Positions 1 to 5,448 of a stretch of DNA of 7,154 nt are shown here, one piece after another. The position numbers and the translations under genes are program-made. The notes under the pieces were generated by a model. It was given only the letters and a program-made list of their open reading frames with translations. It was not told the DNA's origin and did not search any database. Source of the stretch: an uncultured Oscillospiraceae bacterium (lineage in GTDB: Bacteria > Bacillota > Clostridia > Oscillospirales > Acutalibacteraceae). Numbering within the stretch: the first letter of the stretch is position 1; each line of letters opens with the position of its first letter. The DNA lies in assembly GCA_900540865.1 (NCBI GenBank), contig UQHH01000075.1:1-7154 (forward strand). The letters are read 5' to 3'.

Positions 1-332
1 TTTTCAATACAGCGCGATGCATAGCTGGATAGTTTGATGTTTTTGTTCGGGTCAAATGTGTTGATTGCTTTAATCAGCCCGATGGTTCCGATAGAAACCA
101 AATCGTCCTGGTCGTTGATATTTGCGTAATATTTTTTGATAATGTGTGCGACCAGCCTCAAGTTATGTTCCACTAGTTTATTGCGCGCGCCTTTATCCCC
201 TTCTTTGGCAAGCAGCAGGCACTCCTTCTCCTCCCGCGGTGACAACGGCCTGGGAAAAGCGCCGCTGCCCGTAACATGCAGAATAAAAAACAAAAGCATG
301 TTGCCGAACATCTGGAGCAGTTCTAAAAGCAT
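1..332 (-). CDS. sigK: RNA polymerase sporulation sigma factor sigma-K, 5' part (runs off left edge)
   Basis: The first 110 codons of sigma-K, the late mother-cell sigma factor that directs coat and spore-maturation genes. Residues 1-20 are hydrophobic (MLLELLQMFGN, then LLFFILHV). They are followed by SGAFPRPLS, which matches the cleavage-site neighbourhood of Bacillus pro-sigma-K, so this looks like an inactive precursor needing SpoIVFB-type intramembrane processing. Region 2 follows: NKLVEHNLRLVAHIIKKYY, then DQDDLVSIGTIGLIKAINTF and LSSYASRCIEN, all typical of sigma-E/K. The ATG at 330-332 has a GGGGGAGG ribosome site 4 bases upstream, buried in a hairpin (337-387). The HTH region 4 lies outside the window. 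The family assignment is firm; the precursor status is inferred from the N-terminus. The visible part has no frameshift. The window ends close to where the skin element interrupts this gene in some Bacillus and Clostridioides, so an interruption cannot be excluded. Confidence 0.93.
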   Translation of the reverse strand, partial: MLLELLQMFGNMLLFFILHVTGSGAFPRPLSPREEKECLLLAKEGDKGARNKLVEHNLRLVAHIIKKYYANINDQDDLVSIGTIGLIKAINTFDPNKNIKLSSYASRCIE

Positions 333-336
333 AGTT

Positions 337-387
337 CCTCCCCCTCGATAAAATAACACTTGGTTTATTTTATTCGGGGGACGGAGG
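337..387 (-). promoter_or_regulatory. RNA hairpin sequestering the sigK ribosome-binding site
   Basis: Seen directly: an imperfect inverted repeat. Paired blocks are 337-341 with 383-387 (CCTCC/GGAGG), 342-344 with 378-380 (CCC/GGG), 346-348 with 374-376 (CGA/TCG) and 349-356 with 365-372 (TAAAATAA/TTATTTTA). That is 19 pairs, broken only by a 2-base bulge, one mismatch and a 1-base bulge, around an 8-base loop. In the minus-strand transcript the 3' arm contains the GGGGGAGG Shine-Dalgarno sequence of sigK, and the hairpin ends 4 bases before the ATG. It has no U-tract after it, so it is a poor terminator. I infer a translational gate on sigK, which would need melting, processing or an alternative fold to be opened. 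Confidence 0.6.
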
Positions 388-401
388 ATTTGTGCAAGTC
401 C
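386..401. promoter_or_regulatory. 16-bp imperfect palindrome upstream of sigK, possible operator
   Basis: GGATTTGTGCAAGTCC reads almost the same on both strands (7-base arms around TG, one mismatched pair). It lies about 55 bases upstream of the sigK start and abuts the base of the sigK leader hairpin. A transcription-factor site is possible; sigK is controlled by SpoIIID in Bacillus, but this is only loosely like the SpoIIID consensus. The palindrome is seen; any function is a guess. Confidence 0.25.
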
Positions 402-455
402 TATCAATTTAATTAAACAGCACAGGTAAAATCGATTACATCTCTCTATCTTAAA

Positions 456-484
456 ATCATACTATATTTCTTAATCAAATACAA
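456..484 (-). promoter_or_regulatory. Weak candidate promoter for sigK
   Basis: On the minus strand TTGTAT (479-484), a 17-base spacer and TATGAT (456-461) resemble a sigma-A promoter with a good -10 and a poor -35. Sigma-K genes are usually transcribed by sigma-E with SpoIIID, and I see no clean sigma-E promoter in the 175-base gap. This stays a weak candidate. The same gap also has a short AT-rich hairpin just after the prfC stop (AAATTC/GAATTT, 490-504) that could be a weak end for prfC. Confidence 0.25.
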
Positions 485-507
485 GAAATAAATTCCCTGA
501 ATTTGCT

Positions 508-2091
508 TTATCTTCCAAATTCCTCTAAAATAAGCCCTTTGTTATGCTCCAGCGCCCAATTAATTGTCCATTCGCTTGTAAACAGCAAAAGATAATTTTC
601 CTTTAAATCCTGAATCCGCTTCGTATCGCTCGACAAATCAAGGGTTTTCGGCTCGATTTCCTTGTTCCCTATCCAACGGATATACTGATACGGCAAACCA
701 GACATTATAATATCTACGTTATATTCGTTTTTCAGACGGTATTCGAGCACATCGAACTGCAGTGTACCGACAACGCCTACAATCACTTCTTCCATGCCGG
801 CGCCGATTTCCTGAAAAATCTGGATAGCGCCCTCCTGGGCAATCTGGTTTGTTCCCTTTATAAACTGTTTACGTTTCATTGTATCCTTTTGGCGGACCAG
901 CGCAAAATGCTCCGGCGCAAAGGTGGGAATCCCCTTGAACTGGAATTTCGCATTCGGCGAGCAAAGCGTGTCGCCTATAGAGAAAATACCGGGGTCGAAT
1001 ACGCCGATGATATCTCCCGCGTAGGCTTCTTCAATTACCTCTCGCTCCTGAGCCATAATTTGCTGTGGCTGAGATAAGCGAAGCTTACGTTCTCCCTGCA
1101 CATGGTATACCTCCATGTTTTTTTCAAACCGTCCGGAGCAGATGCGCATAAACGCAATCCTATCGCGGTGCGCTTTATTCATGTTCGCCTGGATTTTGAA
1201 GACAAAAGCAGAAAAATCCTCAGAATACGGTGAAACCTCCCCGTCGAGCGTTTCGCGCGGAAGCGGCGGAGTCGTAAGGCGCAGAAACTCCTCCAGAAAG
1301 GGCTCCACGCCGAAGTTCGTCAGCGCTGAGCCAAAGAATACCGGCGTAAGCCTGCCGCCCTGTACCGCATCAATATCGAAGGAATCACCGGCAATATCGA
1401 GCAGCTCCACGTCTTCGTCCAGCTGCTTTTTAAAGCCTTCGCCAACAAGCCCAGGCACACATGGGTCGGAAAGCTCAATCGAACGCGACTCCACCTCTTT
1501 CTGGCCGTTGTTCGCCGTAAAGGTAAGAATTTTTTCGAGCTTCCTGTCATATACGCCTTTAAATTCCTTGCCGCAGCCGATTGGCCAGTTCATCGGATAG
1601 GTGTTGATTCCCAAGACGTTTTCAATATCCTCGAGCAATTCGTACGGGCTTTTTGCCTCTCGGTCCATTTTATTGATGAACGTGATAATCGGGATATTGC
1701 GCAGCAGGCAGACCTTAAACAGCTTGATGGTCTGAGCCTCGACGCCCTTGGAGGCGTCGATTACCATAACGGCGCTGTCGGCCGCCATCAGGGTACGGTA
1801 GGTATCCTCGGAAAAGTCCTGATGTCCGGGCGTATCGAGAATATTGATACAATAGCCCTCATACTTAAATTGCAGCACGGATGACGTTACGGAAATACCT
1901 CTTTGCTTTTCAATTTCCATCCAGTCGGAAACCGCGTGCTTTGCAGTCTTTTTTCCCTTAACAGAGCCAGCGAGGTTGATTGCTCCGCCGTATAGCAGCA
2001 GCTTTTCCGTCAGCGTTGTTTTACCGGCGTCCGGATGTGAAATAATGGCAAAGGTTCTGCGTTTTTGAATCTCGTTTTTTAAATCAGGCAA
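508..2091 (-). CDS. prfC: Peptide chain release factor 3 (RF3), translational GTPase
   Basis: RF3 is the GTPase that recycles RF1/RF2 from the ribosome after peptide release. It has 527 residues, close to the usual length (about 525-530). G motifs are all present: G1 HPDAGKTT (19-26), G2 RGISVTSS (64-71), G3 DTPGHQDF (86-93), G4 NKMD (140-143) and G5 GSA in FFGSALTNFG near 255. The beta-barrel domain II and C-terminal domain III follow. The start is TTG (2089-2091), with GGAGG 7 bases upstream; there is no competing upstream start. The DTPGHQDF form and the overall length separate it from EF-G and TetM-type proteins. It is divergent from hemW and has its own promoter (2142-2171). The 175-base gap to sigK makes a shared operon uncertain. 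Nothing in it looks broken. Confidence 0.97.
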   Translation of the reverse strand: MPDLKNEIQKRRTFAIISHPDAGKTTLTEKLLLYGGAINLAGSVKGKKTAKHAVSDWMEIEKQRGISVTSSVLQFKYEGYCINILDTPGHQDFSEDTYRTLMAADSAVMVIDASKGVEAQTIKLFKVCLLRNIPIITFINKMDREAKSPYELLEDIENVLGINTYPMNWPIGCGKEFKGVYDRKLEKILTFTANNGQKEVESRSIELSDPCVPGLVGEGFKKQLDEDVELLDIAGDSFDIDAVQGGRLTPVFFGSALTNFGVEPFLEEFLRLTTPPLPRETLDGEVSPYSEDFSAFVFKIQANMNKAHRDRIAFMRICSGRFEKNMEVYHVQGERKLRLSQPQQIMAQEREVIEEAYAGDIIGVFDPGIFSIGDTLCSPNAKFQFKGIPTFAPEHFALVRQKDTMKRKQFIKGTNQIAQEGAIQIFQEIGAGMEEVIVGVVGTLQFDVLEYRLKNEYNVDIIMSGLPYQYIRWIGNKEIEPKTLDLSSDTKRIQDLKENYLLLFTSEWTINWALEHNKGLILEEFGR

Positions 2092-2141
2092 AGCAATTCC
2101 TCCAACAAAACAATTGTTAATTTCTTACACTCTAATTTTTA

Positions 2142-2171
2142 ATTTTACTATTTCTGCCGGGCCTTTGTCAA
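2142..2171 (-). promoter_or_regulatory. Sigma-A promoter for prfC
   Basis: On the minus strand a perfect -35 TTGACA (2166-2171), an 18-base spacer and TAAAAT (2142-2147, one mismatch to TATAAT) would start transcription near 2135, about 45 bases before the TTG start. Palindromic ACAATTGT words lie on both sides, at 2110-2117 (downstream) and 2183-2190 (upstream), a layout compatible with an operator pair, though such AT-rich 8-mers may occur by chance. Confidence 0.5.
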
Positions 2172-2224
2172 TCGAAGAAAATACAATTGTAAAAATTATG
2201 TAAATTACAAGGTTCTGCAAGGTA

Positions 2225-2253
2225 TTGACATTTTATTGAAAAAACACTATCCT
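2225..2253 (+). promoter_or_regulatory. Sigma-A promoter for hemW
   Basis: A perfect -35 TTGACA (2225-2230), a 17-base spacer and TATCCT (2248-2253, 4 of 6 matches) predict a start near 2260 and a leader of about 125 bases that includes the strong hairpin at 2313-2346. Confidence 0.45.
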
Positions 2254-2312
2254 TAATATCGTTCCAAAAATATTCTATTGCTTTTTCCTTTTTTTCATAT
2301 ACCTTCCAAATT

Positions 2313-2346
2313 GAAGGGGCAGAAACTGAAACGTTTCTGCCCCTTC
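2313..2346 (+). terminator. Perfect 14-bp hairpin in the hemW leader (attenuator-like)
   Basis: GAAGGGGCAGAAAC (2313-2326) pairs perfectly with GTTTCTGCCCCTTC (2333-2346) around a 6-base loop. On the plus strand it is followed by a pyrimidine stretch rich in T (2347-2367), as in a rho-independent terminator. No plus-strand gene ends upstream, so it lies between the hemW promoter and its ribosome site. It may attenuate hemW, block readthrough from upstream, or act as a stability element. The opposite strand lacks a T-tract, so it is not a terminator in that direction. Confidence 0.5.
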
Positions 2347-2386
2347 CCCTTTCTATTCCTTTATTTTATGGCGGGGTGAATCAATT

Positions 2387-3487
2387 ATGCAGCCGATTGG
2401 ATTATATCTTCATATTCCCTTCTGTAACGGAAAATGCCCGTACTGCGATTTCTTTTCCACACAATTTACAGAGACAGAAGCCGACCGGTATACCGACGCG
2501 CTCTGCCGGAAAATCGTACTGACGGCAAAAAATAACAAGAGGCAGGCGGATACGCTCTATTTGGGCGGCGGAACGCCCAGCCTATTGGGTACAAGCCGCC
2601 TAATTAAAATTCTGGATACCGCGGCAAGCGCCTATGCATTGAAGAATGCTGAAATTACTATGGAGCTAAACCCCTCTCCCGGTCTTTCACTTGATTTTAC
2701 TGAATTAAAAAAACATGGACTGAACCGTGTTTCCATTGGGCTGCAATCAGCGGCAGAGGAAGAGCTCAACGCGCTCGGACGAAAGCACAGTGTACAGGAT
2801 GCAGCCGAAACCGTAAAACAAATCCGCAGAACGGGAATATATAATATTTCTCTTGATTTGATGGTCGGTATTTCAAAACAGACAAAAGAAAGCCTACAAA
2901 AATCGATTGATTTATGCGCCCATCTTCAGGCAGAGCATATTTCTGCTTATCTTCTCAAAATAGAACCAGGCACCGTTTATGAAAAAAAGAAAACAGAACT
3001 CGCCCTGCCTGACGACGACAAGCAGAGCGAGCTGTACCTTATTATGTGTGACTACCTGGAGGCACTGGGTTATCAGCAGTATGAAATATCGAACTTTTCA
3101 AAGCCCGGGAAAGAAAGCCGGCACAACCTAAAATACTGGCGCTGTGAGGAATATCTGGGTATCGGGCCGGCGGCGCACTCGTTTTTAAATGGCAAACGCT
3201 TTTATACGCCGCGCAGCTTTTCCGATTTTTATGATGGCAAAGCGATAGAAGATGGCTCTGGCGGAACTTCGGAAGAATATATTATGCTTGCCCTGCGCCT
3301 TTGTGAAGGCGTTCGATTTCGCGCTTACGAGGAACGTTTCCAGATGGCTTTTCCTGAAAAATACATCGGGAACGCCCTGCGTTTTGAAAAAAGCGGGCTT
3401 CTTATCTTAAATAAAGAAGGTTTCCATTTCACAAAGAAAGGATTTTTGCTTTCCAACACACTTACCGCAAAAATCTTATGGGGCTAG
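2387..3487 (+). CDS. hemW: HemW-type radical SAM heme chaperone (coproporphyrinogen oxidase-like)
   Basis: 366 residues, a usual length for HemW. The radical-SAM cluster motif is C13-x3-C17-x2-C20 in PFCNGKCPYCDFFS. The residue after CPYCD is F, not the extra Cys of true oxygen-independent coproporphyrinogen oxidase HemN (CxxxCxxCxC), so this is the HemW branch that binds heme and inserts it into apo-proteins. LGGGTPS (59-65) is the SAM-binding GGGTPS motif. RVSIGLQSA and LDLMVGI are typical of the family, as are the later HNLKYW and GIGPAAHSF. The C-terminus has the HemN_C winged-helix portion. The start ATG has GGGGTGA 7 bases upstream; ATG-GCG-GGG-TGA (2368) is a trivial 3-codon reading overlapping that site. 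No heme-synthesis genes are nearby. The gene ends 3 bases before the convergent gerQ-like gene, with no terminator between. Confidence 0.95.
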   Translation: MQPIGLYLHIPFCNGKCPYCDFFSTQFTETEADRYTDALCRKIVLTAKNNKRQADTLYLGGGTPSLLGTSRLIKILDTAASAYALKNAEITMELNPSPGLSLDFTELKKHGLNRVSIGLQSAAEEELNALGRKHSVQDAAETVKQIRRTGIYNISLDLMVGISKQTKESLQKSIDLCAHLQAEHISAYLLKIEPGTVYEKKKTELALPDDDKQSELYLIMCDYLEALGYQQYEISNFSKPGKESRHNLKYWRCEEYLGIGPAAHSFLNGKRFYTPRSFSDFYDGKAIEDGSGGTSEEYIMLALRLCEGVRFRAYEERFQMAFPEKYIGNALRFEKSGLLILNKEGFHFTKKGFLLSNTLTAKILWG

Positions 3488-3490
3488 CCA

Positions 3491-4180
3491 TTAATCATAG
3501 AAGAAACGGACAAATTTAATGTTGTAAAAATCACAAGTGGTAATGTCGGACGTGCCAATCTCGTTTATGAGGATATAATTAGCGCCGACGCCGAGAAGAT
3601 AGCCTTCCTTTGTGACCAGGTTATCTGTTCCAACCAGCATCTGGATTTCTACCCTTCTGCCGATTTGTGTGCGCAGGAAGCCGTTGAGATACTGAATGCT
3701 TTCCGCCGTAATCGGGAATGGCTGGTTGTATTCAGTAATAGGAGCCAAATCGTTTGCTGCCTGCATACCCGTTGCTGAAGCCATTCCGGCCGCCGCGTTT
3801 GCCGCATCGTTTGAAATCATTGCAGGCGTCATGCCCGGCATCATACCGGTACCCGCAGGCTGCGAAGCGGAGGCCATGCCTGTTGAGGACATACCAGCCA
3901 AGGGCGGAACCGAGCCACTGATGCTTGCCTGTTCACGCGCAGCTTGCTGCCGTGCCGCCTGCTGGCGAGCGGCTTCGAGCGTTTGCTCAAGCTCTGCGAC
4001 GCCCTGCTGCAGCTCCGGCGTAGCATATCGGGGGCTAAGATATTGCTGGGCGTAGTTTACGGCGGCGATTTGTTCGAGTGACGGTATATTGGGAATTACC
4101 TCCCCTGTATATACACATCCGCCTTCCGGACAGCCTGTCAAACCATATATTCTTCCTAGGTCTAGCTGATTGTTATCCAT
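3491..4180 (-). CDS. gerQ: GerQ-like spore coat protein, partner of the adjacent CwlJ
   Basis: 229 residues. The ATG at 4178-4180 is chosen because TAGGAGGT lies just upstream; a 25-residue longer in-frame reading has no comparable site and would overlap cwlJ. The N-terminus carries a small Cys pair (TGCPEGGC, 15-22). Next is a Gln/Ala/Arg-rich helix with near-repeats of AARQQ (70-84), then a Met/Ala/Gly/Ser low-complexity linker (about 86-150). The C-terminal domain (about 163-229) has YLNGFLRTQIGRRVEIQM, GYLLGVGANYILINE and a FYNIKFVRFF end. This resembles the GerQ C-terminus, in which YIENILR is followed by GRDHIIISD and a YLDYVTF-like end. GerQ keeps CwlJ in the coat and is a transglutaminase substrate in Bacillus; the Gln-rich repeats could serve similarly (inference). 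It lies 43 bases after cwlJ, almost surely one operon. Similarity is distant and from memory, so the family call rests partly on context. Confidence 0.72.
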   Translation of the reverse strand: MDNNQLDLGRIYGLTGCPEGGCVYTGEVIPNIPSLEQIAAVNYAQQYLSPRYATPELQQGVAELEQTLEAARQQAARQQAAREQASISGSVPPLAGMSSTGMASASQPAGTGMMPGMTPAMISNDAANAAAGMASATGMQAANDLAPITEYNQPFPITAESIQYLNGFLRTQIGRRVEIQMLVGTDNLVTKEGYLLGVGANYILINEIGTSDITTCDFYNIKFVRFFYD

Positions 4181-4223
4181 AATGTTACCTCCTAAATAAT
4201 GTATTGGGCCGTTGTATCGATTG

Positions 4224-4670
4224 TTATGTGTCAGCGTATTTTTCGGTAGGCGCATAGAAGCAGTGCTCCCCTACCCGGTTATAAATAATACCGATTCCGT
4301 TCGCGGGAAAAAAGCGCGGGCAGGTATCGCTGTATGGATTGAAGAAAAACAATGAGTTCCCGACTGCTGAAAATGTATTTCCGGCCAGCGCCCAGTCGGT
4401 AATTTGATAAGTGAGCGGTTCCGGTGAAATATTGTATACATTCTGGGGATTGTATTGTCCTCCCACAGAAGTACGCATACAAACAAACTGCCCCATTTGT
4501 TCAATGATGTTTCTGACATCTCCCCCCTGGCTGATCCTGAAAAATTCTCCATATGGGACGGTCGCCCGATTCATAACAACCGAAGCGACTGAAGCAATCC
4601 CTTCCGGTCCTTCACCTCCGGCCTCGCATTGAAGCAGTCGTGCGAATAACTCTCTTGTATCCATCGCCAT
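4224..4670 (-). CDS. cwlJ: CwlJ-type spore cortex-lytic cell wall hydrolase
   Basis: 148 residues, matching CwlJ, which has only the SleB/CwlJ catalytic domain (Hydrolase_2) and no signal peptide or peptidoglycan-binding repeat. FARLLQCEAGGEGPEGIASV and VVMNR carry the family signature; the Glu in CEAGGEG (residue 16) aligns with the catalytic glutamate. The middle has WALAGNTF and NSLFFFNP, and the end GEHCFYAPTEKYAD matches the CwlJ HCFYxPT ending. CwlJ hydrolyses cortex peptidoglycan during germination. The start ATG (4668-4670) is preceded by AGGTGAT at good spacing; an upstream GTG (4679) and a downstream ATG (4664) are alternatives. It is first in an operon with the gerQ-like gene and has a sigma-K-like promoter 40-70 bases upstream. 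The lack of a secretion signal fits loading from the mother cell into the coat. Confidence 0.9.
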   Translation of the reverse strand: MAMDTRELFARLLQCEAGGEGPEGIASVASVVMNRATVPYGEFFRISQGGDVRNIIEQMGQFVCMRTSVGGQYNPQNVYNISPEPLTYQITDWALAGNTFSAVGNSLFFFNPYSDTCPRFFPANGIGIIYNRVGEHCFYAPTEKYADT

Positions 4671-4713
4671 TAATATCACCTGCCTTTGGGGTTGATATAT
4701 TACTCTGCTTTTT

Positions 4714-4740
4714 TATATTATGCCGGCAAAAACAGGTTGT
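4714..4740 (-). promoter_or_regulatory. Sigma-K-like (mother-cell) promoter for cwlJ-gerQ
   Basis: On the minus strand ACA (4738-4740), a 15-base spacer and CATAATATA (4714-4722) match the sigma-K pattern AC-n-CATAnnnTA exactly in the -10. Transcription would begin roughly 35 bases before the cwlJ ATG. A sigma-E promoter would want CATACA here, so sigma-K fits better. Short consensus, read by eye. Confidence 0.5.
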
Positions 4741-4820
4741 GACATTTCACAAAATGAATTCCGGCGGAAAGAATAAAGTGTACTTTTGCCGATTGTTTTG
4801 AAAATTCATTATAAATTTCA

Positions 4821-4837
4821 GCATAAAATTTTTATGC
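4821..4837. repeat. 17-bp palindrome upstream of the tRNA promoter
   Basis: GCATAAAATTTTTATGC has perfect 8-base arms around one central base. It ends 2 bases before the -35 of the tRNA promoter (4840-4868). It could be an operator or AT-rich upstream DNA; too AT-rich for a convincing terminator. Confidence 0.3.
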
Positions 4838-4839
4838 AC

Positions 4840-4868
4840 TTGACTTTTTATAGAAGAAAAAGTAAAAT
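4840..4868 (+). promoter_or_regulatory. Sigma-A promoter of the tRNA-Ser unit
   Basis: TTGACT (4840-4845), a 17-base spacer and TAAAAT (4863-4868) give one mismatch in each box. The start would be near 4875. There is no open reading frame worth naming before the tRNA sequences, so this promoter most likely drives the tRNA-Ser at 5141 through the half-tRNA at 4949. Bases 4869-4948 hold a small CTCCCTTAGGGA inverted repeat and nothing else recognised. Confidence 0.55.
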
Positions 4869-4948
4869 AAATACTGCTCCCTTAGGGACAGTCGGTATGC
4901 AGAATTAAATCAAATTCGCTAGTTGCCGTTTTCCAGAGATGCATAATT

Positions 4949-4987
4949 GGAGAGTTGTCCGAGTGGTCAAAGGTGCGAAACTCGAAA
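4949..4987 (+). pseudogene. 5' half of a tRNA-Ser(CGA), truncated right after the anticodon loop
   Basis: Bases 4949-4987 read as the first 38-39 positions of a bacterial tRNA-Ser. Acceptor 5' strand is GGAGAGT (4949-4955), then TG, D arm TCC-GAGTGGTCAAA-GG (4958-4973), TG, the anticodon stem 5' strand CGAAA (4976-4980) and the loop CTCGAAA (4981-4987) with anticodon CGA. The stem would need TTTCG next, but the sequence is ACCAG, and no T arm or ACTCTCC acceptor strand is found in the rest of the window. Length and distances exclude a normal group I intron. It is therefore a broken gene or a junction left by recombination at the anticodon loop. It could also be a transcribed leader element, since it lies inside the unit of the intact tRNA-Ser. 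Confidence 0.65.
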
Positions 4988-5140
4988 ACCAGCGGGGATT
5001 TGGGAAGCGGAAGGCTCAGGAGGCCGCGGCACAGCTCACTTTTTCGGGATTCGGCGGTTTGCTTGACCGTCCAGTTCTAACGGGAATTCTAATAAAACTG
5101 AATAAGCGTCTGACTCCAAGAAATTGGAGTTGACATAGAT
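4988..5140 (+). other. Structured spacer between half and whole tRNA-Ser; GAAA-capped hairpin at 5113-5130
   Basis: About 150 bases of GC-rich then AT-rich sequence with no gene recognised. It has a perfect 7-bp hairpin ACTCCAA-GAAA-TTGGAGT (5113-5130) with a GNRA tetraloop, ending 10 bases before the mature tRNA. A second hairpin is GGCGGT-TTGCTTG-ACCGTC (near 5054-5072), and GCGG/CCGC complementarity occurs around 5006-5028. It may be a processing leader, part of a small RNA, or the remains of an inserted piece. I see no group I or group II intron core. Confidence 0.35.
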
Positions 5141-5229
5141 GGAAGCGTATCGAAGTGGTCATAACGAGCCGCACTCGAAATGCGGTTGTCCGCAAGGGCA
5201 CGTGGGTTCGAATCCCACCGCTTCCGCCA
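5141..5229 (+). tRNA. tRNA-Ser(CGA), reads UCG
   Basis: A complete class II tRNA with encoded CCA. The acceptor GGAAGCG (5141-5147) pairs with CGCTTCC (5219-5225); G5226 is the discriminator and CCA is 5227-5229. D arm TCG...CGA is 5150-5167. The anticodon stem CCGCA/TGCGG (5169-5173 and 5181-5185) has loop CTCGAAA and anticodon CGA at 5176-5178. The long variable arm TGTCC-GCAA-GGGCA is the serine hallmark. The T arm is GTGGG-TTCGAAT-CCCAC (5202-5218). It is followed at once by a terminator. It shares 8 bases (ACTCGAAA) of the anticodon loop with the half-tRNA upstream. Accessory-looking genes begin downstream, so its 3' end may be an attachment site. Confidence 0.97.
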
Positions 5230-5277
5230 AAAAGCCGCACAAACACTAGATTTGTGCGGCTTTTCTCTTTGTCTTTC
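5230..5277 (+). terminator. Rho-independent terminator of the tRNA-Ser unit
   Basis: AAAAGCCGCACAAA (5230-5243) pairs perfectly with TTTGTGCGGCTTTT (5251-5264) around a 7-base loop, followed by a T-rich tail to about 5277. It starts directly after the tRNA CCA. The A-rich 5' arm means it could also work on the opposite strand. Confidence 0.9.
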
Positions 5278-5306
5278 ATGCTTCAATTTTTAGGCTTTCA
5301 CCGAAA

Positions 5307-5400
5307 TGGTGACAAATTCGTGGTGACATTGGCACCACGTTTTTTCTTTCTTCATTCATCCTATGCATTCTGGCAGGGTTCTCTGGTGACATTTTGGTGA
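5307..5400 (+). repeat. Spaced TGGTGACA direct repeats downstream of the tRNA
   Basis: TGGTGACA occurs at 5307-5314, 5321-5328 and 5384-5391, the last two extended as TGGTGACATT, and a partial TGGTGA is at 5395-5400. The first two are 14 bases apart and the last two 11. Short direct repeats set about 80-170 bases from a tRNA 3' end resemble arm-type binding sites of tyrosine integrases, which is my inference. No integrase gene is intact here. Confidence 0.45.
5319..5345 (+). terminator. Second terminator-like hairpin after the tRNA
   Basis: CGTGGTG (5319-5325) and CACCACG (5333-5339) form a 7-bp stem with a 7-base loop, followed directly by six Ts. It contains one of the TGGTGACA repeats, so it may be either a backup terminator or a by-product of the repeat. 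Confidence 0.4.
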
Positions 5401-5448
5401 TAAGAAGTTTTAACGGGCTTATGAGTCGCCAAAGCCCTCCGGGAATAT

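Noticed and set aside
1115..1600. Plus-strand 161-codon frame opposite prfC
   Set aside because: Ser/Pro-rich shadow of a firmly identified gene.
3696..4055. Plus-strand 119-codon frame opposite the gerQ-like gene
   Set aside because: Ala/Cys-rich antisense shadow of the Gln/Ala/Met-rich region, with no ribosome site.
4181..4255. Longer N-terminus for the gerQ-like protein
   Set aside because: It would overlap cwlJ and ignores the strong TAGGAGGT before the ATG at 4178-4180.
4988..5140. Self-splicing intron inside the first tRNA-Ser
   Set aside because: The 3' exon is not found afterwards, the segment is short, and no group I or II core is visible.
5141..5229. tRNA-Sec
   Set aside because: Anticodon is CGA and the arms fit tRNA-Ser; acceptor and T stems have standard lengths of 7 and 5.
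5016..5400. Open frames on both strands across the tRNA-Ser (with GTWVRIPPLPP-like or GGIRTHVPL-like text)
   Set aside because: Classic false proteins from translating a tRNA gene; the tRNA explains the sequence.
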